DNA of 64,000 nt from Hymenobacter frigidus (GCF_014640435.1 NZ_BMGY01000001.1:62001-126000); one strand, 5' to 3'. Counted from the first letter of the stretch, positions 1 through 8,915 are shown. A program made the numbers and translations. Notes: a model not told the origin generated them from the letters alone.

Positions 1-76
1 GGGAAATAACAAACGGCTCATGCAGCGGCACAAGCAGCTTGTAGATGCCAATGGATTGGATGGTGGTGCCGGACAT
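1..76 (-). CDS. N-terminal fragment of an enolase-superfamily enzyme (dipeptide epimerase or MenC-like), cut by window edge
   Basis: Reading leftward from an ATG at 76-74, 25 codons are open to the window edge. They encode a first beta strand of the type seen at the start of muconate-lactonizing/dipeptide epimerase/o-succinylbenzoate synthase enzymes (…SIGIYKLLVPLHEPFVIS). Proteins of this superfamily use a capping N-terminal domain plus a TIM barrel, and the Leu-x-x-Pro-Leu-x-x-Pro-Phe pattern is a hallmark of the first strand. Only this strand is visible, so the substrate (L-Ala-D/L-Glu or another dipeptide, or the menaquinone precursor) cannot be decided. Confidence 0.55.
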   Translation of the reverse strand, partial: MSGTTIQSIGIYKLLVPLHEPFVIS

Positions 77-126
77 GCGCTAAATGTACGGGTGCCACGA
101 GATACTGAGTCCAGCTCGTACCGTAA

Positions 127-294
127 CTAGCGCGCGTTTAGCGCAGCGTAACTCATGCCGATAATGCGGGGGAGGCTGCGCCTCCCTTGGAACGAGCCAC
201 CCGACGCAGGGCCGGCCTGTCGCTGGCGCGGCACGGGAGGCGCAGCCTCCCGGCATGGCTGGTCACGAGTTACGCTGAGCTAAACTCGCGCCAG
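127..294. mobile_element. MITE-like repeat family A, copy 1
   Basis: A 168-bp element bounded by inverted repeats of about 34 bp. The right end (261-294) is the reverse complement of the left end (127-159) with few mismatches; the consensus starts CTGGCGCGAGTTTAGCGCAG. Inside are two further palindromes (near 172-186 and 237-251) that are also complementary to each other. Copy 2 at 1129-1296 has the same length and is nearly identical. No ORF for a transposase is present, so a non-autonomous element is inferred. No clear target-site duplication is seen. Confidence 0.75.
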
Positions 295-404
295 TGGTGG
301 CCCAGTTTCTTAAACTCCTCCGGCCACTGCAACACCTTACTGGCCACCAGCTGTCGGGCCGATTCCTTATGTTCAGGAAAAGGAGCGTTCAGTTCAACGT
401 GCTT
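270..404 (-). pseudogene. In-frame coding-like extension downstream of the lipoprotein gene, ending in the MITE-like repeat
   Basis: Immediately after the TAA stop of the upstream-reading lipoprotein gene (407-405), the same frame stays open for 44 more codons to a TAA at 272-270 inside repeat copy 1. The translation looks protein-like (Lys/Glu-rich helix followed by QWPEEFKKLG) and its last seven residues, WREFSSA, come from the repeat's terminal inverted repeat. This fits an older, longer gene whose reading frame acquired a nonsense codon, or a stop-codon variant. It could also be chance openness in GC-rich DNA. Confidence 0.35.
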
Positions 405-950
405 TTATTCTTCAAACCAAAATTCAGGGTCGATGACACATCCACGCCGCTTTATAATTCCAAAATCAAGCACTTTTCGTCGAGCTAGTTGAGAAAGGTC
501 TGCGAAAGAGTGGTTGACCCATTGGCCCTCGACCATTTTTTTCTTGACCAACGAGCGCACTTTCGCTACGCGGGGCTTTCTATTCGTGGCAAAGGCCCAC
601 CCTGTTTCTTTTCGGGTTCCTTGCAGATACAGGATTTGGTCAAAGTCTTCCTGGCCGGTTGTCTGCAGTAAAACCGGCACCACGCATTTGCTGCTGTCGG
701 GACTAAAAAACATGGCCTCCTCGATGGTAAAAGCGGACACAATCGAAGAATCCACAAACGCATTCCCATGGTCCGGATGATAATTCTTCATCGCTACGAG
801 GCGGGGGATGCCCGCCGCAGCGCTGGCTTGCGTTTCGCGATAGAGGGTGCTCGTGCGGGCCCGAGTGAGCCGTGTTTCGTAACAGGCGACTTTGTCAAAG
901 GCTTTGCAGCCGGAAAGCAGCCCCAGGGCCGCCAAAACAATTCTTTTCAT
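405..950 (-). CDS. Putative lipoprotein of unknown function, possibly truncated
   Basis: 181 residues. The start has a short charged segment, a hydrophobic stretch and a lipobox-like LLSGC ending at Cys15, so export and lipidation at an envelope membrane are likely. The rest is a mixed alpha/beta region with no family I recognise. The start is the ATG directly before the signal peptide. The frame continues without a stop for 44 codons beyond the TAA at 407-405, so the present C-terminus may be the result of a nonsense mutation. It stands alone between two copies of repeat family A. Confidence 0.65.
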   Translation of the reverse strand: MKRIVLAALGLLSGCKAFDKVACYETRLTRARTSTLYRETQASAAAGIPRLVAMKNYHPDHGNAFVDSSIVSAFTIEEAMFFSPDSSKCVVPVLLQTTGQEDFDQILYLQGTRKETGWAFATNRKPRVAKVRSLVKKKMVEGQWVNHSFADLSQLARRKVLDFGIIKRRGCVIDPEFWFEE

Positions 951-1128
951 CGAGGGGAGGGCTGATTTTTAAAGAGTGGAAAGGCTGGCTCGGAGTGCGT
1001 GGGGGCCACGGGAACAGGGGGAAAGCGGAAGCGTTTCTCCCTCAAAGAAACACCCCGATGCAGCTGGCAGGACCCTACTGGCTCAAGTTCAAGAAAACGG
1101 TGGGTTTTATTTGTATTAAACCCGGTAC

Positions 1129-1296
1129 CTGGCGTGAGTTTAGCGCAGCGTAACTCGTGCCGATAATGCGGGGGAGGCTGCGCCTCCTCTGGAACGAGCC
1201 ACCCGACGCGGGGCCGGCCTGCCGCTGGCGCGGCACGGAAGGCGCAGCCTCCCGGCATGGCTGGTCACGAGTTACGCTGCGCTAAACTCGCGCCAG
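1129..1296. mobile_element. MITE-like repeat family A, copy 2
   Basis: 168 bp, the same length as copy 1, with terminal inverted repeats at about 1129-1162 and 1262-1296 and the same internal GGAGGC-centred palindromes. It fills most of the 372-bp gap between the lipoprotein gene and the GH31 gene and ends 26 bp from the GH31 stop codon. The remaining 951-1128 stretch shows nothing I can assign. Confidence 0.78.
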
Positions 1297-1322
1297 TCGT
1301 GGGGTTTGAAATTTTAAGAAAC

Positions 1323-3806
1323 CTAAGCGGCCGGAGTAGCGGGCACCTCCCCCTTCTCCCCCACCGATTGCACCACGCTCACCCGCACCTCGCCGAAGCC
1401 GACGGGCACCACGAGGCTGGGCAGCTTCAGGCCGGTTTCCAGGGTGGCCTCGGTCACGGTGGCGGCTTGGCCGTCGGTGGTGACGGTGATGGGGCCGGCC
1501 ACGCCGTGCAGCACCACGCGGTAGGTGGCGTAGCTGGGCTGGTAATCGCCTTCGATGGTTTGGGTGAGCACCAAATCAGAAGTGGAGCCGGTGACGGTGA
1601 AGCGGCGCAGGGTTTTGTGGCCGTCCTCGTAGGCGTAGCCGTCGCCGCCGTCGTCGTAGTGCACGCTTTCGGCGGTGCCGTTTTTGTAGTACACGTGCAG
1701 GGTGAGCTCCTCAATGGATTTTTCGCCCACGTACTGCAGCACGGGCTGCATGGGGAGCACGGCCCCGGCCTTCACAAACAAAGGAATGCGGGTGAGGTCG
1801 GCGGCAGCCCAGACTTCGGCCCCGCCCGCGGTGGGCGCATCGGTCCAATAGTAGAACCAATCGCCGCGGGGCAGGTACATCCAGCGGCCTTCGGCGCCGG
1901 GCTGAGTGATGGGGCAGACCAGCAAGTGGTCGCCGAGGCCGAATTCGGCCATGCGCAGGTAGGTTTCGGTGTCGTTCTGGTCGAGGAAGGTGAGCGGGCG
2001 CAGCATGGGCGTGCCGGCCGTGGTGTATTGCCAGAAAGCGGTGTACATGTAGGGCAGCAGGCGGTAGCGCAGCTCGATGAAGTGCCGGGCCAAGTCGGTC
2101 ACGGTGTCGCCGAAGCTCCAGGGCTCCTGGTCGCCGTGGTCGCCGGATGAGTGGGTGCGGAAGAACGGGTGGAAGGCCCCCAGCGCAATCCAGCGGGCAT
2201 AAAGCTCGCCGGTGGGCGTGTCCACGAAGCCGCCGATGTCGGAGCCGATGAAGCTGAAGCCCGAAATGCTCAGGCGCTGGCACTGAATGTTGGCCAGCCA
2301 GAGGTGGTCCCAGGAGGCGATGTTGTCGCCGGTCCAGCCGGAGGAGTAGCGCTGGCCGCCGCTGTAGGTGCTGCGCGTGATGGTGAAGGGCCGGTTGGGG
2401 AAGCTGAAGCGCTTCATGCCGGCGGCCGTGGCGCGGGCCATCTGCATACCGTAGATGTTGTGGGCCTTCTGGTGCGAGGCCGAGTGGCCGTCGTAGTCGA
2501 AGCGCACATCGGACGGGAAGGTGCCTTTTTCGAACACCGCCGGCTCGTTCATGTCGTTCCAAACCCCGCGCACACCAATGTCCTGCACCAATTCCTGGAA
2601 CAGGCCGGCCCACCACTCGCGCACCTTGGGCGCGGTGAAATCGGGGAAGTTGCAGAGGCCGGGCCAGACGGAGCCCTTCATCAGCGGGCCATCGGCGCGG
2701 CGGCAGAAGTAGTCGTTGGCAATGCCCTCCTGATACACCGGGTAGTCGGGGTCAATCTTGATGCCGGGGTCGATAATGACGATGGTTTTGAAGCCGTCCT
2801 CGGCCAGCTCCCGCACCATGCGCTTGGGGTCGGGGAAGTGCGTTTTGCTCCAGGTGAAGCAGCGGTAGCCCTCCATGTAGTCGATGTCGAGGTACAGGGC
2901 ATCGCAGGGAATCTTACGGTCGCGCAGGCCGGCCGCGATTTCCTTCACGTTGGCTTCCGGGAAGTAGCTCCACTTGCACTGGTGGTAGCCCAGCGTCCAG
3001 AGCGGCGGCAGCTCGGGCGGGCAGGTGAGCAGGGTGTATTCCTCGGTCACCTCCATCAGCGTGGGGCCGTAGATGAAGTAGTAGTTCAGCTCGCCGCCCT
3101 GGGCCCAGAAGCTGGTGACGTCGGCGCGCTCGGCCGCGAAGTCGAAGCTGGCCTTGAAGGTATTATCGAAGAAAATGCCGTGGGCAATTTTCTGGTGCAG
3201 CACGTGGTAGAACGGGATGTTCTTGTAGAGCGGGTCGGAGCCCTTCACGTAGCCGTAGGTATCGGAGCCCCAGTTGGTGAAGCGCTTGCCGCGCAGGTTC
3301 ATGTTGTCGGGCTTGTCGCCGAGGCCGTAGTAGTGCACGCCGGCGGGCACCTGCTTGCTCATCTTCACGATGTCGTTGCCGGTGTCGTAGTCATATTCCC
3401 AATGAAAACCCTTCTCGTCGTCGCTGAGGATGGTACCGGAGCGGTCGAGCACGCGGGCCTTCAGGCTGTCCTTCTGAATGATGCAGATGAGACGAGCCGT
3501 GGTGAGGCGGTAGTGGTCGGGCTTCTCGCGAAATTCCACTTGACCCGCAGTGAGGCGCGACACGGCCTCAGAGGGCACGGCGTAGGAGAAATCGGGCGAG
3601 AGCGGGCCGTCGGTGAGGTAGCGAAAGCGCAGGATTTTGTCGCTGAGCACGTGCAGCAGCAGGCGCACGCCGTTCTGGCAGTTGAATAGAAAGCGGTTAT
3701 CATCGAGCTGGTCGACGCGGATAACCGCACCGGGATAATGTTCCTGATGGCTTTGGGCCGCCAGGTCGTTCACCATGTAGTTATTCTCCTGAATCGTGGT
3801 ATCCAT
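1323..3806 (-). CDS. GH31 family alpha-glucosidase (cytosolic)
   Basis: 827 residues, full length for GH31, without a signal peptide, so cytosolic hydrolysis of maltose, maltodextrin or related alpha-glucosides is likely. Order: N-terminal beta-sandwich (about 30-260), TIM barrel (about 265-600), then beta-sandwich domains. The catalytic nucleophile is Asp418 in GVWNDMNEPAVF and the acid/base is Asp494 in SGWTGDNIASW; both GH31 signatures are intact. It is divergent from the glycosyltransferase-like gene starting at 4032, across a 225-bp intergenic region. Substrate specificity within GH31 (alpha-glucosidase versus xylosidase or transglucosidase) cannot be fixed by reading, but Asp-Met-Asn-Glu is typical of alpha-glucosidases. 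Confidence 0.92.
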   Translation of the reverse strand: MDTTIQENNYMVNDLAAQSHQEHYPGAVIRVDQLDDNRFLFNCQNGVRLLLHVLSDKILRFRYLTDGPLSPDFSYAVPSEAVSRLTAGQVEFREKPDHYRLTTARLICIIQKDSLKARVLDRSGTILSDDEKGFHWEYDYDTGNDIVKMSKQVPAGVHYYGLGDKPDNMNLRGKRFTNWGSDTYGYVKGSDPLYKNIPFYHVLHQKIAHGIFFDNTFKASFDFAAERADVTSFWAQGGELNYYFIYGPTLMEVTEEYTLLTCPPELPPLWTLGYHQCKWSYFPEANVKEIAAGLRDRKIPCDALYLDIDYMEGYRCFTWSKTHFPDPKRMVRELAEDGFKTIVIIDPGIKIDPDYPVYQEGIANDYFCRRADGPLMKGSVWPGLCNFPDFTAPKVREWWAGLFQELVQDIGVRGVWNDMNEPAVFEKGTFPSDVRFDYDGHSASHQKAHNIYGMQMARATAAGMKRFSFPNRPFTITRSTYSGGQRYSSGWTGDNIASWDHLWLANIQCQRLSISGFSFIGSDIGGFVDTPTGELYARWIALGAFHPFFRTHSSGDHGDQEPWSFGDTVTDLARHFIELRYRLLPYMYTAFWQYTTAGTPMLRPLTFLDQNDTETYLRMAEFGLGDHLLVCPITQPGAEGRWMYLPRGDWFYYWTDAPTAGGAEVWAAADLTRIPLFVKAGAVLPMQPVLQYVGEKSIEELTLHVYYKNGTAESVHYDDGGDGYAYEDGHKTLRRFTVTGSTSDLVLTQTIEGDYQPSYATYRVVLHGVAGPITVTTDGQAATVTEATLETGLKLPSLVVPVGFGEVRVSVVQSVGEKGEVPATPAA

Positions 3807-4031
3807 AAAGTAGTTCTAAGCAAAAGGCAAAAACGAACCGCAAACCGGGCAAAAAAGACCGCACAGGCCGGTTGCGAACAGAATAGGTATGCAAGTTACT
3901 TTTTTCCGGTCCGGCCGGAAAGGTTTTTCGCCCAGATGTGGGCCGGCTGACGTAGCATTGGGGATTGATAGGTCGCGACGCCCCCGCCCGGGCGGCCATT
4001 GGCCCGATTCCGCGTCTCCCGTTCTGTACCC

Positions 4032-5303
4032 ATGACCCTGCCCGAATTCTCCGTCTTGCTGCTGGCCTGGGACGATGCCGACCCCAGCGTGGCCGTACTC
4101 GGCGGCGCGGCCCTGCCGCCTACCCTGCCGCTGGTGTACCAGCTGGCCGCGCAGCAGCCCGTGGTGGCCGTGTACCCGTACCTGCCGGCTGATGCCGCGC
4201 CGGCCGAGGCCACGCCAGCGCCAGAATCGAACTCACTCACCGAACCGAAAACGGATGCAACGGCACTAAAAACTAAAGCTTCTGAAGCAGCGACAGGTGC
4301 TTTTGATGCAGCGGTGGAATTGCCGGGCGTGCTGCTGCTGCCGGGCAATGCTACCACCAAAACAATGACTTCGGCGCAGCCCTCGCGCATCATTGGCCTG
4401 GCAAATCTCGCGGCCACGCGCCCGGCTTCACCATCCGGGCCGGTGAACTTACCCGAAATTAAGGCCCCCGATTTCTCCCGTAGCCAATGGCCCACCGGCG
4501 AAAATGCGCCGCTTTCCAGTCGCGGCGGCTGGCAGGTGCCGGCCGCTCCGTATTTAGGGGCTGAAACGGGCCGGAATTTTCCGCCCCCACCGCCCGCCCC
4601 GCCCCGGCCCTCGGCTTTAATGCCAACTGCCGCTACCTCAACCGGACGGACGCTAACTCCCCGGTCTCACCCTCAGGCCGGCGACCTGAATTTCGACCCC
4701 GACCCGGAGCTGCCCCCCGTGCACCGCCCCGCCGTCTTCGATGAGCCCACGGAAGAAGTAGGCTCCGCCGAAGCCCTCGACCTTTTGGCTCCGGAGGACG
4801 ACCTCGTACCCGATGAGCCGGGGCCGGCCGCAGAGGCAGAGGCAGCTGTTTCAGCAGTAGCTCCAGAACCAGCTCCCGCGCCAACAGCGGAGGTCGCGCC
4901 GGTCGTGCTGGTGCCTGTGCTGGAGGGCCTGAATTTTCGCATGATTCAGTACGCCCGCCAGGCCGCGCAGCTGGTACGCGGCCTGGCTGATTTCGGCGTG
5001 ATTTACGCGCCCAACTGGCCGGCGTGGCTGGCCGCGCTTGAAATCCGGAATAGCTCGGGCCTGCCGCTGGTGCTGTATGCCGCCGGCCTGGCCACCGACC
5101 TGCCCAACCCCGCCGAGCGCGGCTGGCAGCTGGAAATAGAACGCATGACCATGCGCCGGGCGCGGCTTATTCTGGTGCCGGATGAAGCCGTGTGCCGCCG
5201 CTTGCGGGCTCTCTACGGCAGTACCATCGGCGAAGTGCGCGTGGTAGCGGCCGCCAACGAACCTGGCATCCGCCAAGTGCTGCGCGAAGTGGCAGCGGCC
5301 TGA
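4032..5303 (+). CDS. Glycosyltransferase-like (starch/glycogen synthase N-domain) protein with Pro/Ala-rich insert
   Basis: 423 residues from ATG 4032; the in-frame ATG at 3999 is less likely. Residues 1-60 and about 290-423 together resemble the N-terminal Rossmann half of GT4/GT5 enzymes: a PLVYQLA strand-helix, then a FRMIQYARQAAQL…VIYAPNWPAWLAAL segment and LVPDEAVCRRL. Between them lies a long low-complexity stretch rich in Pro, Ala and Glu. The nucleotide-sugar-binding C-terminal domain of GT-B enzymes is absent, so catalysis is doubtful; a regulatory or scaffold role in glucan metabolism is possible. Its neighbours (GH31, SusA-like amylase, GlgB) support an alpha-glucan context. Confidence 0.5.
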   Translation: MTLPEFSVLLLAWDDADPSVAVLGGAALPPTLPLVYQLAAQQPVVAVYPYLPADAAPAEATPAPESNSLTEPKTDATALKTKASEAATGAFDAAVELPGVLLLPGNATTKTMTSAQPSRIIGLANLAATRPASPSGPVNLPEIKAPDFSRSQWPTGENAPLSSRGGWQVPAAPYLGAETGRNFPPPPPAPPRPSALMPTAATSTGRTLTPRSHPQAGDLNFDPDPELPPVHRPAVFDEPTEEVGSAEALDLLAPEDDLVPDEPGPAAEAEAAVSAVAPEPAPAPTAEVAPVVLVPVLEGLNFRMIQYARQAAQLVRGLADFGVIYAPNWPAWLAALEIRNSSGLPLVLYAAGLATDLPNPAERGWQLEIERMTMRRARLILVPDEAVCRRLRALYGSTIGEVRVVAAANEPGIRQVLREVAAA

Positions 5304-5332
5304 GCAATGGCGGTAGCTGGCGGCGCAATGGC

Positions 5333-5340
5333 TTACTTTG
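5333..5340 (+). promoter_or_regulatory. -7 element, TTACTTTG, 7 nt before a start codon
   Basis: One mismatch from the Bacteroidota TAnnTTTG consensus. Only seven bases separate it from ATG 5348, predicting an almost leaderless mRNA for the YdeI/OmdA-type gene. Confidence 0.45.
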
Positions 5341-5347
5341 CCCCCAC

Positions 5348-5851
5348 ATGACTATTTCACCCCAGCCCCAGCCCGGCACCACGCCGCCCGAACACGAATT
5401 TGAAGCCGTTATCGAAGCCGGTGATGGCGACGGCAGCGTATTTGTGGTGCTGCCCTTTTCGGTGCCCGAAGTGTACGGCAAGCGCGGCCAGGTGCCCGTG
5501 CAGGCTACTCTCGACGGCTACCCCTACCAAGGCAGCGTTACGCCACTCGGCGATGGCCACCACGCCCTGCCCATCCTCAAGCAGATTCGCCGCGCCATCG
5601 ACAAAACGGTGGGCGACACCGTGCACGTAACCCTCTCCCGCGAAGTGGCCGAACGCAAAATGGAGGTTCCCGCCGACCTGGCCGAGCGCCTCGCCACCGA
5701 GCCCCAAGCCGCCGCCTACTTCGCCAAGCTGGCCTACACCCACCAGCGCGAGTACGTGCGCTGGCTGGAAGGCGCCAAAAAGCCCGAAACCCGCACCCGC
5801 CGCCTCGACGAAATAGTGGAAATGCTGGGCCAGGGCCGCAAGCGGGGGTAA
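5348..5851 (+). CDS. YdeI/OmpD-associated (DUF1905) family protein
   Basis: 167 residues. Residues about 15-100 match the DUF1905 fold (FEAVIEAGDGDGSVFVVLPF, then VTPLGDGHHALPILKQIRRAI and GDTVHVTLSREV). Residues about 105-160 match the YdeI/OmdA C-terminal helical segment (LAERLATEPQAAAYFAKLAY, HQREYVRWLEGAKKPETRTRR). The family is linked to envelope stress and bacteriocin protection in some bacteria, but the biochemical role is not known. The ATG at 5348 was chosen over an upstream in-frame start because it gives the family's usual N-terminus and sits seven bases after a promoter-like element. Confidence 0.85.
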   Translation: MTISPQPQPGTTPPEHEFEAVIEAGDGDGSVFVVLPFSVPEVYGKRGQVPVQATLDGYPYQGSVTPLGDGHHALPILKQIRRAIDKTVGDTVHVTLSREVAERKMEVPADLAERLATEPQAAAYFAKLAYTHQREYVRWLEGAKKPETRTRRLDEIVEMLGQGRKRG

Positions 5852-5879
5852 CCCATTACCCTTGGCGAACCAGTTGTTT

Positions 5880-5971
5880 GTCATGCTGAGCTTGTCGAAG
5901 CATCTCTACTGCTTCGTTGAATCAATTGGATTACTCTTGAGGTAGAGATGCTTCGACAAGCTCAGCATGAC
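5880..5971. repeat. Family B long-hairpin repeat B1
   Basis: Left arm GTCATGCTGAGCTTGTCGAA continues to a CATCTCTAC end and is matched without error by the right arm ending at 5971. The loop of about 30 bases contains CAATTGGATTAC. It lies between two genes in the same orientation (YdeI-like and SusA-like), where it may also act as a transcript-end hairpin. Confidence 0.85.
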
Positions 5972-6048
5972 GACCTGTTTGTACCAAACGAACTCTGCCC
6001 TACCATATATTGAAAACTACATTGCTTAACTGCCCGCTTGCTTTCATT

Positions 6049-7938
6049 ATGAAAAAGAATTATTCCCTGCTGCTCCTGCTGCCTTTCCTGCTGCCAATGC
6101 TGGCAACAGCCCAGGCCGTTACCATCGACCGCGTGAACCCCACCAACTGGTGGGTAGGCATGAAAAACCCGAACGTGCAGCTGCTGGTGCACGGCCCCGG
6201 CGCGGGCACGCTGGCCTACACCGTGAATTACCCCGGCGTGAAGCTGGTGAAAAGCAGCACGGTTGAAAACCCAAACTACGCCTTTCTGGACCTGACCATC
6301 TCTCCCACTGCCAAGCCCGGCCGGGTGCAGCTGGTGGGCAAAAAAGGTAGCCAGACCGTGACCCAAAGCTGGGAAATCAAAGCCCGCGACAACGCCCCCA
6401 AAGCCCAGGGCGTGACGGCGGCCGACTTCATCTACGTGGCCATGCTCGACCGTTTCGCCAACGGCGACCCGACCAACGACAAGTTTACCGACATGCGCGA
6501 CCCAAACATGGACCGCGCCAACCCTTTTTTCCGCCACGGTGGCGATTTGGCCGGGGTGGCCCAGCACCTCCCCTACCTTAAAGAGCTAGGCGTGACGGCC
6601 GTGTGGCTGACGCCGGTGACGGAAAACGACCAACCCCTCACCAACGAAGGCGGCACCATGCGCGCCTCTTACCACGGCTTCGGCTTCACCGACCAATATA
6701 AAATCGACAAGCGCTTCGGCGGCAACACGGCCTACAAAAGCTTCGTGCAGCAGGCCCACGCCGCCGGCATCAAAGTGGTGCAGGACGCCGTGTACAACCA
6801 CGTGGGCAACACCCACTGGATATTACAGGACCTGCCCATGAAAAGCTGGCTGCACCAGTGGCCCACCTACACCAACACCACTTACCGCTACACGCCCGTG
6901 ACGGACCCACACGCGGCGCAGAGCGACCGCAAAGTCACGCTCGACGGCTGGTTCGTGCCCTTCCTGCCCGACCTCAACCAGCAGAACCCCTACGTGGCCA
7001 ACTACCTGATTGAAAATGCCCTCTGGAACGTGGAGAATTTTGGCATCGATGCCTACCGCATCGACACCTACCTCTACAACGACCAGCCGTTTATGAATCG
7101 CTGCAACGCGGCGCTGCTGGCCGAGTACCCGCGCCTGCACATTTATGGCGAGTCGGCCGTGACCAACGTGGTGGACCAGGCCTACTACACGCGCAGCAAA
7201 ATCGACTTCCCCTTCAAATCTAACCAGCCCGGCGGGCTCGACTTTGTCCTGGAAGGGGCCATGCTGGCCGGCCTGAAAGAAGTGGGCACGCCCGCCGCCA
7301 CCGGCTGGGACGGCGGCCCCCAGCGCTTCTACCAGACGCTGGCCCAGGACGTGGTATATGAGGACCCCACCAAGCTCGTCACCTTCCTCGACAATTTCGA
7401 CCATAACCGCTTCCTCTCCGAAATAGGCGACGACCTCGACAAGTACAAAATGGGCTTGACCTGGCTGCTCACCACCCGCGGTATCCCGAGCCTGTACTAC
7501 GGCACCGAAATCCTGATGAAGAACTTCAAAGACCCCACCGATGCTGAGGTGCGGCGTGATTTTCCCGGCGGCTGGCCCGGCGACAAGGAAAACAAGTTCA
7601 CCGCCGCCGGCCGCACGGCCCGCGAAAACGAAGCCTTCGACTTCGTGAAAAAGCTGGCCACCTACCGCCGCGACCACAAAGTGCTACACACCGGCAAGCT
7701 GATGCAGTACCTGCCCGAAAACGGCCTCTATGTGTACTTCCGCTACGATGCCACCGGCACCGTGCTGGTGGCCTCAAATACTTCCGACAAGCCCGCCACG
7801 CTGCCCACGGCCCGCTTCTCGGAGCGCACGACTGGCTTCAGCAAAGCCCGCAACGTGCTGACCGGCGAAACCCTGAGCAGCATTTCCACGCTGCAACTGC
7901 CCGCCAAAACCGCCGTGGTGCTGGAGCTGCTAAAGTAG
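6049..7938 (+). CDS. Secreted GH13 neopullulanase/cyclomaltodextrinase-type amylase (SusA-like)
   Basis: 629 residues from ATG 6049, which opens a clear signal peptide (MKKNYSLLLLLPFLL…ATAQA); the upstream TTG in the same frame is not needed. Residues about 22-110 form the cyclomaltodextrinase N-terminal beta domain (IDRVNPTNWWVGMKNP), followed by the GH13 barrel. Catalytic residues are Asp339 (YRIDTY), Glu368 (IYGESA) and Asp451 (FDHNRF). It should cut alpha-1,4 bonds of pullulan, starch fragments or cyclodextrins in the periplasm or at the surface. No SusC/SusD pair lies next to it. A relic of a second copy's 3' end is found at 9889-9922. Confidence 0.92.
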   Translation: MKKNYSLLLLLPFLLPMLATAQAVTIDRVNPTNWWVGMKNPNVQLLVHGPGAGTLAYTVNYPGVKLVKSSTVENPNYAFLDLTISPTAKPGRVQLVGKKGSQTVTQSWEIKARDNAPKAQGVTAADFIYVAMLDRFANGDPTNDKFTDMRDPNMDRANPFFRHGGDLAGVAQHLPYLKELGVTAVWLTPVTENDQPLTNEGGTMRASYHGFGFTDQYKIDKRFGGNTAYKSFVQQAHAAGIKVVQDAVYNHVGNTHWILQDLPMKSWLHQWPTYTNTTYRYTPVTDPHAAQSDRKVTLDGWFVPFLPDLNQQNPYVANYLIENALWNVENFGIDAYRIDTYLYNDQPFMNRCNAALLAEYPRLHIYGESAVTNVVDQAYYTRSKIDFPFKSNQPGGLDFVLEGAMLAGLKEVGTPAATGWDGGPQRFYQTLAQDVVYEDPTKLVTFLDNFDHNRFLSEIGDDLDKYKMGLTWLLTTRGIPSLYYGTEILMKNFKDPTDAEVRRDFPGGWPGDKENKFTAAGRTARENEAFDFVKKLATYRRDHKVLHTGKLMQYLPENGLYVYFRYDATGTVLVASNTSDKPATLPTARFSERTTGFSKARNVLTGETLSSISTLQLPAKTAVVLELLK

Positions 7939-8078
7939 CTGTTTGGCCGCACGTTGGCCGTAGTCTGAGAAGCTGTTTTGCCGACTGACCACATGGTCTG
8001 GCATGCGCGGGGCACGTTTATTGGCCTTTGGCCAACTGCCCACAACAGTGCGCGGGCTGCGGGCCTTTCCGCATTTTT

Positions 8079-8915
8079 CTAGTTCGGTGGAAAGTTCTTT
8101 TTTAGAAAGGCAAACACGAGGTCGAAATGCTTCAGGGGTTCGGCGTGGCCGCCGGCAATGGCGTGGTGCTCGTAGGCATAAGAAAAATGGTGGCGCTTCA
8201 GGCGGGCCATCATGTTGATACACATCGGCGTGGTGGGGGCAATTTCGTCGGTGGTGGCTGACAGCAGCAAAATGGGGGCTTTTATTCGCTCTACCCGAAT
8301 GGCCGCGCTTTGCGCGGCCACGGTATCCTGCAGCATGGCCGTGAAGGCCCCCCGCAAATCGTGCTTCATCAGGAAGGGCACTGCTGCTTCGTTTACCGGC
8401 ACGAAGGGCAGCTCCCGGCCCTGGTACGTCCACAGCGACGTGCTGAAGTGCGCGGTATGCCCCGGAAACACCGCGTGGCTCGGCACCAGAGCCACTACGC
8501 AGTCAATATCGGGGTAGTAGCTGCCCAGCAGCAGCGCCAGGTCGCCGCCCCGGGAGCCGCCGATAATGGCAACCCGGTCGGCGGCGACGGCCGGGTTTTT
8601 GGCCGCGGCCCTGATGGCGTTGTACACGGCCTCGACCGCAATTTTATTGAGCGTATCGGGGGTGCCGGGAGCCCCGAAATACCCGATTGCCAGAAAGGCG
8701 TAGCCCTTGGCCAGAAACTGGTTCCGGGTGGCGGCCCAGCGGTCGCTGGTCCAGGCGTTGCCGCCTTCCGAGCCGCCCAGGCCCACCACCAGGGGCTGTT
8801 TGCGGCCGCTACCCAGGTAAAGCTTGCTTTCCGCGTGGGGGGTATTGAGCAGGAGCTGCGCGGGCGAGGAGATGGCCAGGCACAGGCCCAGCAGGAGGAA
8901 TCCGATGAATTTCAT
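8079..8915 (-). CDS. Exported alpha/beta hydrolase, acyl-CoA thioesterase/BAAT C-terminal type
   Basis: 278 residues from ATG 8915, which starts a signal peptide (MKFIGFLLLGLCLAISSPAQ). An alpha/beta-hydrolase core follows, with LVVGLGGSEGG near the start and the nucleophile elbow IIGGSRGGDLALL (Gly-x-Ser-x-Gly). A late His in AGGHAEPLKHF is the likely third catalytic residue. The core most resembles the BAAT/acyl-CoA thioester hydrolase C-terminal domain, but an exported enzyme is more likely an esterase or peptidase. It lies downstream of the Crp/Fnr gene in the same orientation, 70 bp away, and may be co-transcribed with it. Confidence 0.78.
   Translation of the reverse strand: MKFIGFLLLGLCLAISSPAQLLLNTPHAESKLYLGSGRKQPLVVGLGGSEGGNAWTSDRWAATRNQFLAKGYAFLAIGYFGAPGTPDTLNKIAVEAVYNAIRAAAKNPAVAADRVAIIGGSRGGDLALLLGSYYPDIDCVVALVPSHAVFPGHTAHFSTSLWTYQGRELPFVPVNEAAVPFLMKHDLRGAFTAMLQDTVAAQSAAIRVERIKAPILLLSATTDEIAPTTPMCINMMARLKRHHFSYAYEHHAIAGGHAEPLKHFDLVFAFLKKNFPPN

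Noticed and set aside
187..492. 101-codon plus-strand frame spanning repeat copy 1
   Set aside because: Runs through the repeat and antisense to the lipoprotein gene tail; no protein-like features.
2151..3689. 512-codon open frame on the plus strand over the GH31 gene
   Set aside because: Antisense to a gene with intact catalytic motifs; long antisense frames arise from GC-rich third positions, and the translation is His/Val/Gly-rich and not protein-like.
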